Of a stretch of DNA of 64,000 nt, positions 46,870 through 54,993 are shown one piece after another. Both the position numbers and the translations under genes were made by a program. The stretch covers positions 237,589 to 301,588 of the forward strand of contig NZ_LXRG01000201.1 of NCBI RefSeq assembly GCF_001651035.1. The letters are read 5' to 3'. Below the pieces are notes generated by a model, which was not told the origin of the DNA, ran no database searches, and was given only the letters and a program-made list of their open reading frames with translations. Every line of letters starts with the position of its first letter. The first letter of the stretch is position 1. The stretch is from Halomonas sp. ALS9 (GTDB lineage Bacteria; Pseudomonadota; Gammaproteobacteria; Pseudomonadales; Halomonadaceae).

Positions 46870-48027
46870 ATGAGCACGCCAAGATTGATTAAAGACATCC
46901 AGGCCGGACGGCTGACGCTTACATTGACCGAAAATGGCCACCGCCTTGACGAATTAATCGCCTTTGCGTCACGGCTAAACCCGCGTCGCGGCTACCTGTT
47001 CGTTTCCCGCGTGCTAGGCAAGCATATACCGGTGCGGCCTTCTAAGATGGACGCTATTCATGCCGAGTTAGCGCATGCCATCCAGTTACGAGGTAATACC
47101 GCTTATGTGGTCGGCATGGCAGAAACGGCGGTCGGTTTAGGCGCCGGCGTTGCCCGCCATCTTGGCAAGCTGCATGAACATAGCGTTTTTCATCACACCA
47201 CCCGCTTCCTGGTGCTTGATCCCTGGTTGCGCATCCGCGAGGCACACTCACACGCTGACACGATGCACATGGCGCGCCTGGAAGGCGATGCGCTACAAGC
47301 CGTCAAAACGACTGAGGATCTTGTGCTCGTTGATGATGAGATATCTACGGGCCGCACCTTGGCACAGCTGGCCCATGCGCTAATGGGGCAGCCCGAACTC
47401 TCACGGGTCAAGCGCCTGCACATTGTGTCGATCGTAAGCTGGCTAGACGAAGCAGCACGAGCGGAATTGTTGTCACTGCTACCGTCAAATCTCGAGATTA
47501 ACTTCGTGCAACTGATGGCGGGTACCTTCTCCTTTGCTGCCGACCCAGCGTATCAGGCTACCCTCCCCGATAATGTCGATGTCGATTTCTGTGACGCGCT
47601 ATCGGCACAGTCAGCGCCGCTGCCACTGGAGCGGCAAGGGCTTTATGGCCTGCTGTTGGGTAGCTACGAGGCATTACTGGAAGACGAATTTCTCTCGCGA
47701 AACCTGCAAGTCAATAAACCCCATGTGGTATATGGCATGGGTGAGTTCTTAGATACCCCCTTCCGTGTTGCCCTGGCGTTAGAAAGGTCTGGAATGGATG
47801 TGTTGTTTCAAAGCTCTACACGCTCACCCATTGCCTTGGGCGATGAAGTGGCCAATCGGCTTGAGCACCCAGCGCCCGGCGATAGCAATAAAACCCATTT
47901 CCTTTACAACGCACCGCTAGAGCGTGTACCGCTGGCCTTTGATGGCATCGGTCTGCCTCATTTAAGCCAAGCGCTGGAAACCGCCCACCGTTTGCAGGCT
48001 AACGACAAGCAGGAGCAAGTGGCATGA
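46870..48027 (+). CDS. Ter-associated phosphoribosyltransferase with C-terminal TRSP domain
   Basis: A 385-residue protein. The N-terminal 240 residues form a PRTase domain with the PRPP-binding loop VLVDDEISTGRTLAQLAHAL near 150-170 and an upstream GMAETAVGLGAG loop. The C-terminal part is the TRSP-type domain (VVYGMGEFLDTPFRVALAL, FQSSTRSPI). Comparative work on Ter systems proposes that these PRTases help make a nucleoside-like metabolite. The ATG at 46870 is preferred to a TTG five codons earlier. The stop overlaps the next gene (ATGA). Confidence 0.88.
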   Translation: MSTPRLIKDIQAGRLTLTLTENGHRLDELIAFASRLNPRRGYLFVSRVLGKHIPVRPSKMDAIHAELAHAIQLRGNTAYVVGMAETAVGLGAGVARHLGKLHEHSVFHHTTRFLVLDPWLRIREAHSHADTMHMARLEGDALQAVKTTEDLVLVDDEISTGRTLAQLAHALMGQPELSRVKRLHIVSIVSWLDEAARAELLSLLPSNLEINFVQLMAGTFSFAADPAYQATLPDNVDVDFCDALSAQSAPLPLERQGLYGLLLGSYEALLEDEFLSRNLQVNKPHVVYGMGEFLDTPFRVALALERSGMDVLFQSSTRSPIALGDEVANRLEHPAPGDSNKTHFLYNAPLERVPLAFDGIGLPHLSQALETAHRLQANDKQEQVA

Positions 48028-48782
48028 CCCGGGGTCGACTGATCCTTCTGACGGATCTAGACGATACGCTGTTCGCCAGTGAGCGATCATTGCCCGACAA
48101 CGCTGAGCGTGTTCAGCTCGCCGCCGTCGATGGAGACGGCGCCCCACTTTCTTTTCAAACTCACCAGCAACGCCTGCTGTGGGAGCTGTTCAGCGGTGCG
48201 GCCGATCTTATTATCCCTGTAACAGGAAGAACCAGCTATGCGCTGGATCGCGTAACGCTATCATTCCCAAGGGAGTATGCCGTGGTAAGCCATGGCGCGT
48301 TGGTCACGTTTGAAGGCCAAGTGTTACCGGCGTGGCAATCCCGGCTGGCACCGCATGTGAATGATGCGCACCTTGCCATCGGCCGGGCTTACGCTGACCT
48401 TAGCGAGGCGCTGCCACGGGTACTGCCACATTTACAGTTTACCTTGCGTCAGCTAGAAGACCTGTCAGTGCCTGTCTATTTGTCGATAAAGGCAACGGGA
48501 GAACTGACAGCCGAGGCTCACGCGCTACTCAATGAGGTTGCTCAGACACATGGGCTATCGCTTCATGCCAACACCCGTAATGCCGCGCTACGCCCTTCCT
48601 ACACTTGCAAATCAGAGGCTTGCCGGTTTCTTCTCGAAGAGGTACTTCAGCGTCAGCCCGAAGACACCATTATCGCGCTTGGCGACAGTCTATCGGATCT
48701 CCCTTTCATGACACATAGCGATATGGCCGTGATGCCCACCCGTAGCCAAGTTTGGCACGCTGTTAAGGAACTCGCCCAATGA
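48024..48782 (+). CDS. HAD-superfamily hydrolase of the Ter biosynthetic module
   Basis: A 252-residue HAD (type IIB-like) phosphatase with motif I LLTDLDDTLFAS near residue 8, the second motif in PVTGRT, the lysine in YTCKSEACRFLLEE and the final acidic motif ALGDSLSDLPFM. It presumably dephosphorylates the product of the PRTase. It overlaps both neighbours by 4 bp, so the four-gene module is tightly coupled. Confidence 0.9.
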   Translation: MTRGRLILLTDLDDTLFASERSLPDNAERVQLAAVDGDGAPLSFQTHQQRLLWELFSGAADLIIPVTGRTSYALDRVTLSFPREYAVVSHGALVTFEGQVLPAWQSRLAPHVNDAHLAIGRAYADLSEALPRVLPHLQFTLRQLEDLSVPVYLSIKATGELTAEAHALLNEVAQTHGLSLHANTRNAALRPSYTCKSEACRFLLEEVLQRQPEDTIIALGDSLSDLPFMTHSDMAVMPTRSQVWHAVKELAQ

Positions 48783-49915
48783 CCGCAGTGGCCCCGCTTG
48801 CCCCCTTTTATGGTTCTTACCAGCCGGATGACTGCCAGTTTCTGCTCACGCCGATAGCGCCAGAATACCTCTCGATTGTAGAGAAAGAGCGCCGCATTCA
48901 GACAGGCCAAGCCCACTACAGTGAAATGATTCATCGTGAGGAAGCGCCAAGCCCTCAATACCTGGCGTTATTTGAGACCCTCTGCACGCGCTACGCCCCT
49001 AGGCTCGCGCGTGAAGTGCGCCAGCTAGCCCATCAGTTGGTGACCGATTTGGGTGTTAGCGCCACTCCCATTACGCTGGTCAGCCTAGTACGTGCTGGCA
49101 CCCCGGCAGGTGCGTTACTGCGACGCGCCTTAGTGGATTATGAAGGTCAAGCATGCCAGCACTACAGTGTCTCCATTATTCGTGATCGAGGTATCGATAC
49201 CACGGCACTGGATTATTTACTGGATGATGTAGGCGTAGATGCTAAGCGTATTGTCTTTGTCGATGCCTGGACAGCCAAAGGCGTGATTACCCGTGAATTG
49301 CGTTCAGATATGTCGCGTTACAACACTGCCCGACGTGCCAAAGGTAAACGTACCGTATCTACCCGTTTGGCGGTCATTTCTGACATTGGCGGTACGGCCG
49401 ATTACGCAGCAACATATGAGGACTATGCCATTCCGTCGGGCATTCTCAACGCTACTGTCTCAGGGCTTGTATCACGCTCGATACTCAACCACCAAGTACC
49501 CGAAGGCGCTTTTCATGGCTGTGTCCTGTATGACGACTTAGCGCCATACGACCAGTCCCAAGCGTTCATAGAGCGTGTCGCCGTCCATTTATCGCAGCCG
49601 TTTGACGGCGCCTCTCTACCAACAGAGAGCGAGCTCACGCGCCAGCGGTTCCTGATGCAAGAAATGCTCGGGCAGATCCAACGCCATTATCACGTCGACG
49701 ACATCAACTACATCAAACCAGGTATTGCTGAGGCCACACGCGTCATGTTGCGTCGCGTGCCGGCGCTGTTGATGGTGCGTGATACAGCTCATCCGGATGT
49801 TGAACATCTAATCCTGCTGGCTGAAGAAAAAGGTGTGCCGGTGGACGTATGCCCTGATATGCCTTTCCACGCTTGCTCATTGATCAAAGCGGTCACTAAG
49901 ACGGAGGCTATCTAA
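48779..49915 (+). CDS. StiP/PRTase-like protein of the Ter module
   Basis: A 378-residue protein matching the family called cysteine protease StiP in annotations (PF11202-type, a phosphoribosyltransferase-like fold). Characteristic segments are FYGSYQPDDCQFLL near residue 11, LVSLVRAGTPAGALLRRAL near 100 and FVDAWTAKGVITREL near 165, which resemble the PRPP loop of orphan PRTases. Whether it is a transferase or a protease is unresolved; the context with a second PRTase and a HAD phosphatase supports a nucleotide-type reaction. Confidence 0.85.
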   Translation: MTAVAPLAPFYGSYQPDDCQFLLTPIAPEYLSIVEKERRIQTGQAHYSEMIHREEAPSPQYLALFETLCTRYAPRLAREVRQLAHQLVTDLGVSATPITLVSLVRAGTPAGALLRRALVDYEGQACQHYSVSIIRDRGIDTTALDYLLDDVGVDAKRIVFVDAWTAKGVITRELRSDMSRYNTARRAKGKRTVSTRLAVISDIGGTADYAATYEDYAIPSGILNATVSGLVSRSILNHQVPEGAFHGCVLYDDLAPYDQSQAFIERVAVHLSQPFDGASLPTESELTRQRFLMQEMLGQIQRHYHVDDINYIKPGIAEATRVMLRRVPALLMVRDTAHPDVEHLILLAEEKGVPVDVCPDMPFHACSLIKAVTKTEAI

Positions 49916-50787
49916 TGGCGACACCCCGTTATGGCCAGCTCGGCGCTTCGCTCTATGTGCCCGCCACCCACAAATCGCTCGATCAGATTTTAGCCGTTGG
50001 CTGCCACGATGCACGATCCATCATCCTGTGTACGGAAGATGCGGTTGCACCCAATGCCGTCACCTGGGCCGTGCAGCGACTAATAAAAGCGCTGAAGGCT
50101 GCACCACAAGACGTATCGTTTCTACGCTTTGTCAGGCCGCGTAACCCCTTTGTGTTGCGCCAGTTATTGGAGTCGTCTGACGCGATGGCGCGTATCGATG
50201 GCGTGGTCATACCCAAATTCGACGATATCACCATGCCCGCATGGCGCGAAGTGCTAAATCGCCACAAGAAGCTCGCCATCATGCCAACGCTTGAAACACC
50301 GGCGCTATTTCGTGAAGACAGCACCATCGCCACCCTTAAAGCGGTGCAAGCCCTATGTAACCCGGTCATCGCCCTGCGTATTGGCGCTAATGATCTTTTA
50401 GGTGTCATAGGCCTTAAACGCCAGCCAGGCCAAACCGTCTACGACACTCCTTTGAGATCAACCATTGAGCGGCTCATTACCGTTTTTCGACCCGCTGGCT
50501 TCGAACTGTCAGCTCCCGTGTGTGACTTGATTGGGGAGCCCGACACCCTGTCGCGTGAAGTGGCCCTGGACATAGCCTGGGGGTTTTATGCCAAAACTTG
50601 CGTCCATCCTGCGCAAGTAGCGCTGGTCGAGGAGCATTTTACTCAATCCATGGCCCGCCAAAAGCCTCAGGCCCATGCCCTGCTCAATAGTACAGAAGCG
50701 GTGTTTAAAGACAGTGGCCAGATGCTAGAAGCGACTTGTCACACCAATTGGGCCAAGCGGGTCGCCGCCTTGCAAGCCACTATTTAA
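49915..50787 (+). CDS. HpcH/HpaI (CitE-like) aldolase-lyase of the Ter module
   Basis: A 290-residue CitE-like TIM barrel. Conserved parts are LYVPATHKSLDQ near residue 13, IILCTEDAV (metal-binding acidic residue), the glutamate in IMPTLETPALF, RIGANDLLG and the C-terminal KTCVHPAQV. Such enzymes cleave or form C-C bonds of citramalyl- or malyl-type acids. It is the last gene of the four-gene module. The ATP-grasp enzyme often found beside it in other Ter clusters is not present in this window. Confidence 0.9.
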   Translation: MATPRYGQLGASLYVPATHKSLDQILAVGCHDARSIILCTEDAVAPNAVTWAVQRLIKALKAAPQDVSFLRFVRPRNPFVLRQLLESSDAMARIDGVVIPKFDDITMPAWREVLNRHKKLAIMPTLETPALFREDSTIATLKAVQALCNPVIALRIGANDLLGVIGLKRQPGQTVYDTPLRSTIERLITVFRPAGFELSAPVCDLIGEPDTLSREVALDIAWGFYAKTCVHPAQVALVEEHFTQSMARQKPQAHALLNSTEAVFKDSGQMLEATCHTNWAKRVAALQATI

Positions 50788-50810
50788 TTATCCAACTAGC
50801 GAGAATCACC

Positions 50811-50891
50811 ATGATCAATCTGACGAAAGCAGACCAGAGCGACACTATCAGCCTATCCAACGGTCGCTCCGACATGATGGTTCTCCTGTAG
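50811..50891 (+). pseudogene. Truncated TerD-family N-terminus (26 codons)
   Basis: An ATG frame reading MINLTKADQSDTISLSNG... ends in TAG after 26 codons. The pattern (x)NL-K...SL-x is the exact N-terminal strand signature of TerD-family proteins (compare INLAKGQRISLEKE in the next gene). The remaining 160 or so residues are absent, so this is the front end of a deleted paralogue, or a retained micro-ORF. It is followed at once by a 14-bp tandem repeat. Confidence 0.6.
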
Positions 50892-50925
50892 TTAACTCCA
50901 AAGAGTTAACTTCAAAGAGTTAAAC
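50891..50925. repeat. 14-bp tandem repeat, about 2.5 copies
   Basis: GTTAACTCCAAAGA, GTTAACTTCAAAGA and a partial GTTAAAC run head to tail directly after the TerD remnant's stop. They may mark the deletion joint of the lost paralogue. Confidence 0.8.
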
Positions 50926-50970
50926 CCAACGCCGACACACGGCAATCACGTAATAAATGGAGCATTCACT

Positions 50971-51579
50971 ATGTCTATTAACCTCGCAAAAGGTCAACGT
51001 ATTAGTCTTGAAAAAGAAGGCGGTGGCAACCTGGATTACATCGAAATCGGTGTGAACTGGGGGGCAATCGAGAAGAAAGGCTTTTTTGGCAAAAAACACG
51101 TCGCCGTTGACCTGGATGCCTCTGTAGGCATGTTTGATGCCCAAGGTAATTTGGTCGATACGGTGTGGTTTCGTCAGCTAAAATCTAACTGTGGCTCGAT
51201 CAACCACAGCGGCGATGACCGGACGGGTGATACTGGCGGCGATGATGGTGAGGACAACGAAATTATCCAAATCAACTTGAAAAACGTTCCAAGTAACGTC
51301 ACTACGCTAGCGTTAGTGTTGAATTCTTTTTCACAACAGAACTTCGGTGAGATCCCGTTCGCTGGCATTCGTATCCACAACGGCAAAGCAGGTAGTGGCA
51401 GCGAATTTGCAAAATTTGACGTGGCTAACGACCCAACATTCGCAGGCAAAGTTAGCATGATCATGGGCAGCGTGTATCGCCATAACAGCAGTTGGAAGTT
51501 CCGCAGCATTGGTGCCGCAATTGCTGAGAAAGACCTGAAGACGTCACTGGCTGCGTTTTCGCGTGATTACGCCAGCTGA
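50971..51579 (+). CDS. terZ: TerZ/TerX-like TerD-family protein
   Basis: A 202-residue TerD-domain protein of the TerZ subtype. A lysine/phenylalanine/glycine insertion after GVNWG (KKGFFGKK) and DTVWFRQLKSNCGSINHSGD match TerZ of E. coli, and a longer acidic loop DTGGDDGEDNE replaces the usual GEGDGDDE. It has its own ribosome-binding site (GGAG) and is the last Ter gene of the cluster; a GC hairpin follows. TerX is the alternative name. Confidence 0.88.
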   Translation: MSINLAKGQRISLEKEGGGNLDYIEIGVNWGAIEKKGFFGKKHVAVDLDASVGMFDAQGNLVDTVWFRQLKSNCGSINHSGDDRTGDTGGDDGEDNEIIQINLKNVPSNVTTLALVLNSFSQQNFGEIPFAGIRIHNGKAGSGSEFAKFDVANDPTFAGKVSMIMGSVYRHNSSWKFRSIGAAIAEKDLKTSLAAFSRDYAS

Positions 51580-51603
51580 AAATTGAATTTTGAAATAAGG
51601 GAT

Positions 51604-51630
51604 CCCCCTGTGATGACACACGGCAGGGGG
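51604..51630 (+). terminator. Likely terminator at the end of the ter cluster
   Basis: CCCCCTG and CAGGGGG form a 7-bp stem 24 bp after the terZ stop, followed by only a weak T-rich segment (TCATATTT). It also lies beyond the convergent LysR stop. Confidence 0.55.
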
Positions 51631-51695
51631 GTCATATTTAGCGGTATATGCCTGCGTCTACTGAATTGAGCAGAAGCTTTTTCGCCTCTTAACCG

Positions 51696-52643
51696 TCATA
51701 AGCTCGAATCCCGATGCTGCTCTCGCCAGCGGTCCCAGTGAGGTGTAGGCCCAACCATCTCAAAAAGGTGATCCAGAAATGCACTCACCTTGCGGGTATG
51801 TAAACGCCGCTGCGCATAGAGCACGTGGATATCCCGCCTTCCCGGCATAACCTCACACTCCCACGCTTCAAGTATCGGCAGCAGTGCGCCCGATGCTAGC
51901 TCATCAGCGATCAACCAAGTCGGAAACATCACCAACCCCTGCCCCATTAGAGCTGCGCGCACTAAACTCTCCGCATCGTTGCTGTAAAGGCTACCGTCGA
52001 CTTTGTAAGCGAAGGCTTGCGGCTGCTCGGCTTGCTGGAAGTACCAGCGCTGGCGGCCCATTTCGCCTTGATAGAGTAGGCAGTCATGCTGGCTCAGATC
52101 ATCGGGACTGGTGGGCGTACCACAGCGTTGTAAATAGTCGGGTGCGGCGGCAACAACGTAGTTCATCGCTGCCAAGCGGCGCGCCACTAAGGTGGTATCC
52201 GCCAATGCACCAACGCGAAAGGTGATATCGATGCCCTCGCGCACCGGGTCGGTCAGTTGATCAGTTAGCATCAACTCGGCTTTGATTGCCGGGTAGCGAC
52301 GCTGGAAGTGGTGCAGAATCGGCACGATCTGGCGCTGGCCGAAGGCCACCGGGGCATTAAGGCGCAGCACGCCGCTAGGCTCGCTATTGGGCGACGTTAG
52401 CGCTTCAGTTGCCAAGTCGAGCCGCTCAAGTATCTCGCGAACCTCCTGGTAGTAGCGCCAGCCCGCTTCGGTCAGCGTAACAGCGCGGGTATGTCGATAG
52501 AACAGTTGCTGCCCTAGCGCCTCCTCTAGAGAAGCAATCTGGCGCGAGACCGATGACACGGCGCGATGAAACTGACGTGCGGTGGCGGTAAAGCTGCCTG
52601 TCGCGGCGACGCGCTCAAAGATACGTAGCGCATTGAGATCCAT
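51696..52643 (-). CDS. LysR-family transcriptional regulator
   Basis: A 315-residue LysR regulator with an N-terminal winged helix (MDLNALRIFERVAATGSFTATA ...) and an effector-binding domain of the CrgA/YafC type. The ATG at 52643 is chosen because GAGGAG lies 7 nt upstream and it gives the standard N-terminus; an upstream ATG adds 20 atypical residues. It is divergent from the SDR gene, with about 140 bp between, so it most likely controls that gene. Confidence 0.9.
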   Translation of the reverse strand: MDLNALRIFERVAATGSFTATARQFHRAVSSVSRQIASLEEALGQQLFYRHTRAVTLTEAGWRYYQEVREILERLDLATEALTSPNSEPSGVLRLNAPVAFGQRQIVPILHHFQRRYPAIKAELMLTDQLTDPVREGIDITFRVGALADTTLVARRLAAMNYVVAAAPDYLQRCGTPTSPDDLSQHDCLLYQGEMGRQRWYFQQAEQPQAFAYKVDGSLYSNDAESLVRAALMGQGLVMFPTWLIADELASGALLPILEAWECEVMPGRRDIHVLYAQRRLHTRKVSAFLDHLFEMVGPTPHWDRWREQHRDSSL

Positions 52644-52783
52644 CAAGTTGCTCCTCGTGCAATAAAGATTTGCGATTTTTCCAATTGTAGCAATGATCAT
52701 CAAAGACCAGACTGCTTTTCATCGGGCACGAGCACGGCGTTCGTCGCCCGTTTCCAATCTCTTGTCTGCATAAGGAATTAACG

Positions 52784-53842
52784 ATGCGCAAAGGCACAGC
52801 ACTTGTAGTAGGCGCCACCGGTATTACCGGCGGCAATCTAGCCAGCTATCTCACCGCCAGTGGATGGACGGTTTATGGTTTATCTCGGCGCCCCTCTCAA
52901 CAAGAGGGCGTCATCCCTGTTACCGCCGACCTTCTCGATCGTGAAGCGACAACTAAGGCACTGGCGGACTTACCCATTACTCACGTTTTCTACTGCACCT
53001 GGGTGCGGCGCGACAATGAGAAAGCCAACGTCGAAGCCAACGGCGCAATGATGCACAACCTGCTCGACGCTTTGCAGGGCGCAAGCTTGGCGCATGTCTC
53101 GTTGGTCACTGGCACCAAGCAGTACCTGGGCGCCTTCGAGAACTACGGTAGTGGCAAGACCGAGACACCGTTTCGTGAATCAGCGCCCCGCGTACCCGGC
53201 GAAAACTTTTACTACACTCTGGAAGACATCATGTTTGCAGCGGCGGAGCGGGACGGCTTTAGCTGGAACGTGCACCGCCCGCACACGGTGATTGGCTATG
53301 CCCGCGGTAACGCCATGAACATGGGCGTGACGCTGGCGATTTATGCCTCTATCTGCAAAGCAACGAACAAACCGTTCACTTTCCCAGGCTCCCAGGTGCA
53401 ATGGAATGCCTTAACCGATCTAACCGATTCGCTGGTACTGGCACGGCAGATGGAATGGGCAGCCACAACGCCCGGCGCGCATAACGAAGCCTTTAATACC
53501 GTCAATGGCGATATTTTTCGCTGGCGCCGACTGTGGAATGAAATTGGTGAGCTCTTTGAGCTTGAAGTGCCGGACTGCCCAGAAACACCGCAGCCGCTTG
53601 AAACGCAGATGGCCGACATGGCGCCAACCTGGGCAGAGATTGCTGAGCAGCATGGGCTAATCGAAGCTGACGTTTCTAAGCTGGTTTCCTGGTGGCACAC
53701 CGATGCAGATCTAGGGCGCGAACTCGAGTGTGTTAACGACGTGACCAAGTCGCGAGACTTTGGCTTTGACCATTTCCGCGAAACTCGCGCCGCATTTTTC
53801 GACCTATTCGCCCGACTGCGGGCGGAGCGCATTATTCCTTAA
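52784..53842 (+). CDS. SDR-family oxidoreductase (PRISE/progesterone 5-beta-reductase-like)
   Basis: A 352-residue extended short-chain reductase with the NAD(P)-binding motif VVGATGITGGNLASYL near residue 8, a HVFYCTW segment and a KQYLGAFENYG catalytic-loop region, then FYYTLEDIMFAAAE and WNVHRPHTVIGYA, all typical of the PRISE group acting on activated C=C bonds. The substrate is unknown. The divergent LysR gene is its probable regulator. Confidence 0.85.
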   Translation: MRKGTALVVGATGITGGNLASYLTASGWTVYGLSRRPSQQEGVIPVTADLLDREATTKALADLPITHVFYCTWVRRDNEKANVEANGAMMHNLLDALQGASLAHVSLVTGTKQYLGAFENYGSGKTETPFRESAPRVPGENFYYTLEDIMFAAAERDGFSWNVHRPHTVIGYARGNAMNMGVTLAIYASICKATNKPFTFPGSQVQWNALTDLTDSLVLARQMEWAATTPGAHNEAFNTVNGDIFRWRRLWNEIGELFELEVPDCPETPQPLETQMADMAPTWAEIAEQHGLIEADVSKLVSWWHTDADLGRELECVNDVTKSRDFGFDHFRETRAAFFDLFARLRAERIIP

Positions 53843-53843
53843 G

Positions 53844-53903
53844 CATTATCAGAAATAATGCCAGAAACAATTACAGGAACCATTTCAGAAACCATTCCAT
53901 AAA
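53844..53903. repeat. Five degenerate tandem copies of a 12-bp repeat
   Basis: Units at 53844, 53856, 53868, 53880 and 53892 follow CCATTTCAGAAA with two to five changes each, immediately after the SDR gene stop and before its terminator. Confidence 0.75.
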
Positions 53904-53915
53904 CCATAGCCTTGC

Positions 53916-53946
53916 CAGGGCGCCTAGCGGCGCCCTGAGTTTTATT
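53916..53946 (+). terminator. Rho-independent terminator after the SDR gene
   Basis: CAGGGCGCC and GGCGCCCTG (9 bp) with a TAGC loop, followed by AGTTTTATTT. Confidence 0.88.
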
Positions 53947-54028
53947 TCCTTCCCTTTCCTTGAATCCTTCCGAGTATGCCTGCATATCATGGGGAACTAT
54001 TGTTCATTTTTTGATGCCGAGTCTACCC

Positions 54029-54973
54029 ATGCAGATTATTGACCCCCGCTCAGGTAAGCCGCTGACTGCGGATACCGGAAATGCCGACGCTCCCTCGCCC
54101 AACGCTGAACAAGCAGCGGTGCGCCCTGAAGACGTTATTATCGAGCTTAATGCAGGCAATATTCAGCAGGTGCTGGAGGCCTCCATGCAGGTGCCAGTAC
54201 TGATGGGCTGCTACTCACCGTCCAACGCTGGCAGTAGCACCCTCCTCGCGATGCTGGACAAACTGGTAGTTGAGTACGCGGGCGCGTTCTTGCTTGGTAA
54301 GCTCGATATTGAAGCGAATGCAGAAATAGGTGGCCAACTAGGCGTGCGTTCAGTGCCGGATGTGAAGTTGATCAGTCAGGGCGGCTTGGTCGATGGCTTC
54401 CAAGGTGCGCTGCCTGAGAAGGAAGTGCGTGAGTGGCTTAACCGCTACTTCCCCGCCCCAGGTGAGGCTCCACCCAGCCCCGAAGAGCAGGCGGAGGAAG
54501 CGCTTAACGCTGGCGATGTCGCCACTGCCCGTGAGATTTACCAAACTTTGATGGGGCAATACCCCGAATACTACGCCTATCAAATAGCGTTCGCCCGCGT
54601 ATTGTTGGCAGAAGGTCAAGGGAATGAGGCCCGCGAAGTGCTGGACAACCTGCCACCGGAAGAGCGTGATGCAGCGCCAGCCCGTGGCGTACGCGCCAGC
54701 ATCGAGTTTAGCGAGCAGGCGCTTTCAAGCGAAGAGATTGCCGCCCTAGGTGACCGTACCGATAGCGAAGCGCAGTACCAGCGCGCCCTGCGTCAAGTGG
54801 CTGACGGTCATTACGATGAAGGGTTGGAAGCACTGCTCGCGCTGATGAAGCAGGATCGTGCCTATAACGATGACGCGGCGCGTAAAACACTGCTGCAGGT
54901 GTTCGACGCACTGGGCGCCGACCACCCGCTAACCGTTGCTTACCGTCGTAAGCTCTTTGCGATGCTTTACTAA
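54029..54973 (+). CDS. cnoX: CnoX (YbbN)-like thioredoxin-TPR protein without active-site cysteines
   Basis: A 314-residue protein. A thioredoxin domain (residues 35-140: VPVLMGCYSPSNAGSSTLL, GKLDIEAN, GVRSVPDVKLI) is followed by TPR-like helices (AEEALNAGDVATAREIY, ARVLLAEGQGNEAREVLDNL). E. coli CnoX has SQHC where thioredoxin has CGPC; here the site reads SNAG, with no cysteine at either position. Chaperone (holdase) activity would be retained but redox transfer lost. The ATG at 54029 gives the usual N-terminus. Confidence 0.85.
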   Translation: MQIIDPRSGKPLTADTGNADAPSPNAEQAAVRPEDVIIELNAGNIQQVLEASMQVPVLMGCYSPSNAGSSTLLAMLDKLVVEYAGAFLLGKLDIEANAEIGGQLGVRSVPDVKLISQGGLVDGFQGALPEKEVREWLNRYFPAPGEAPPSPEEQAEEALNAGDVATAREIYQTLMGQYPEYYAYQIAFARVLLAEGQGNEAREVLDNLPPEERDAAPARGVRASIEFSEQALSSEEIAALGDRTDSEAQYQRALRQVADGHYDEGLEALLALMKQDRAYNDDAARKTLLQVFDALGADHPLTVAYRRKLFAMLY

Positions 54974-54993
54974 AGTCTTTCAGCTGAAAGCTT

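Noticed and set aside
54977..54990. 14-bp perfect palindrome CTTTCAGCTGAAAG between cnoX and patB as a terminator
   Set aside because: It has no loop or U-run and could arise by chance in an A/T-rich convergent gap.
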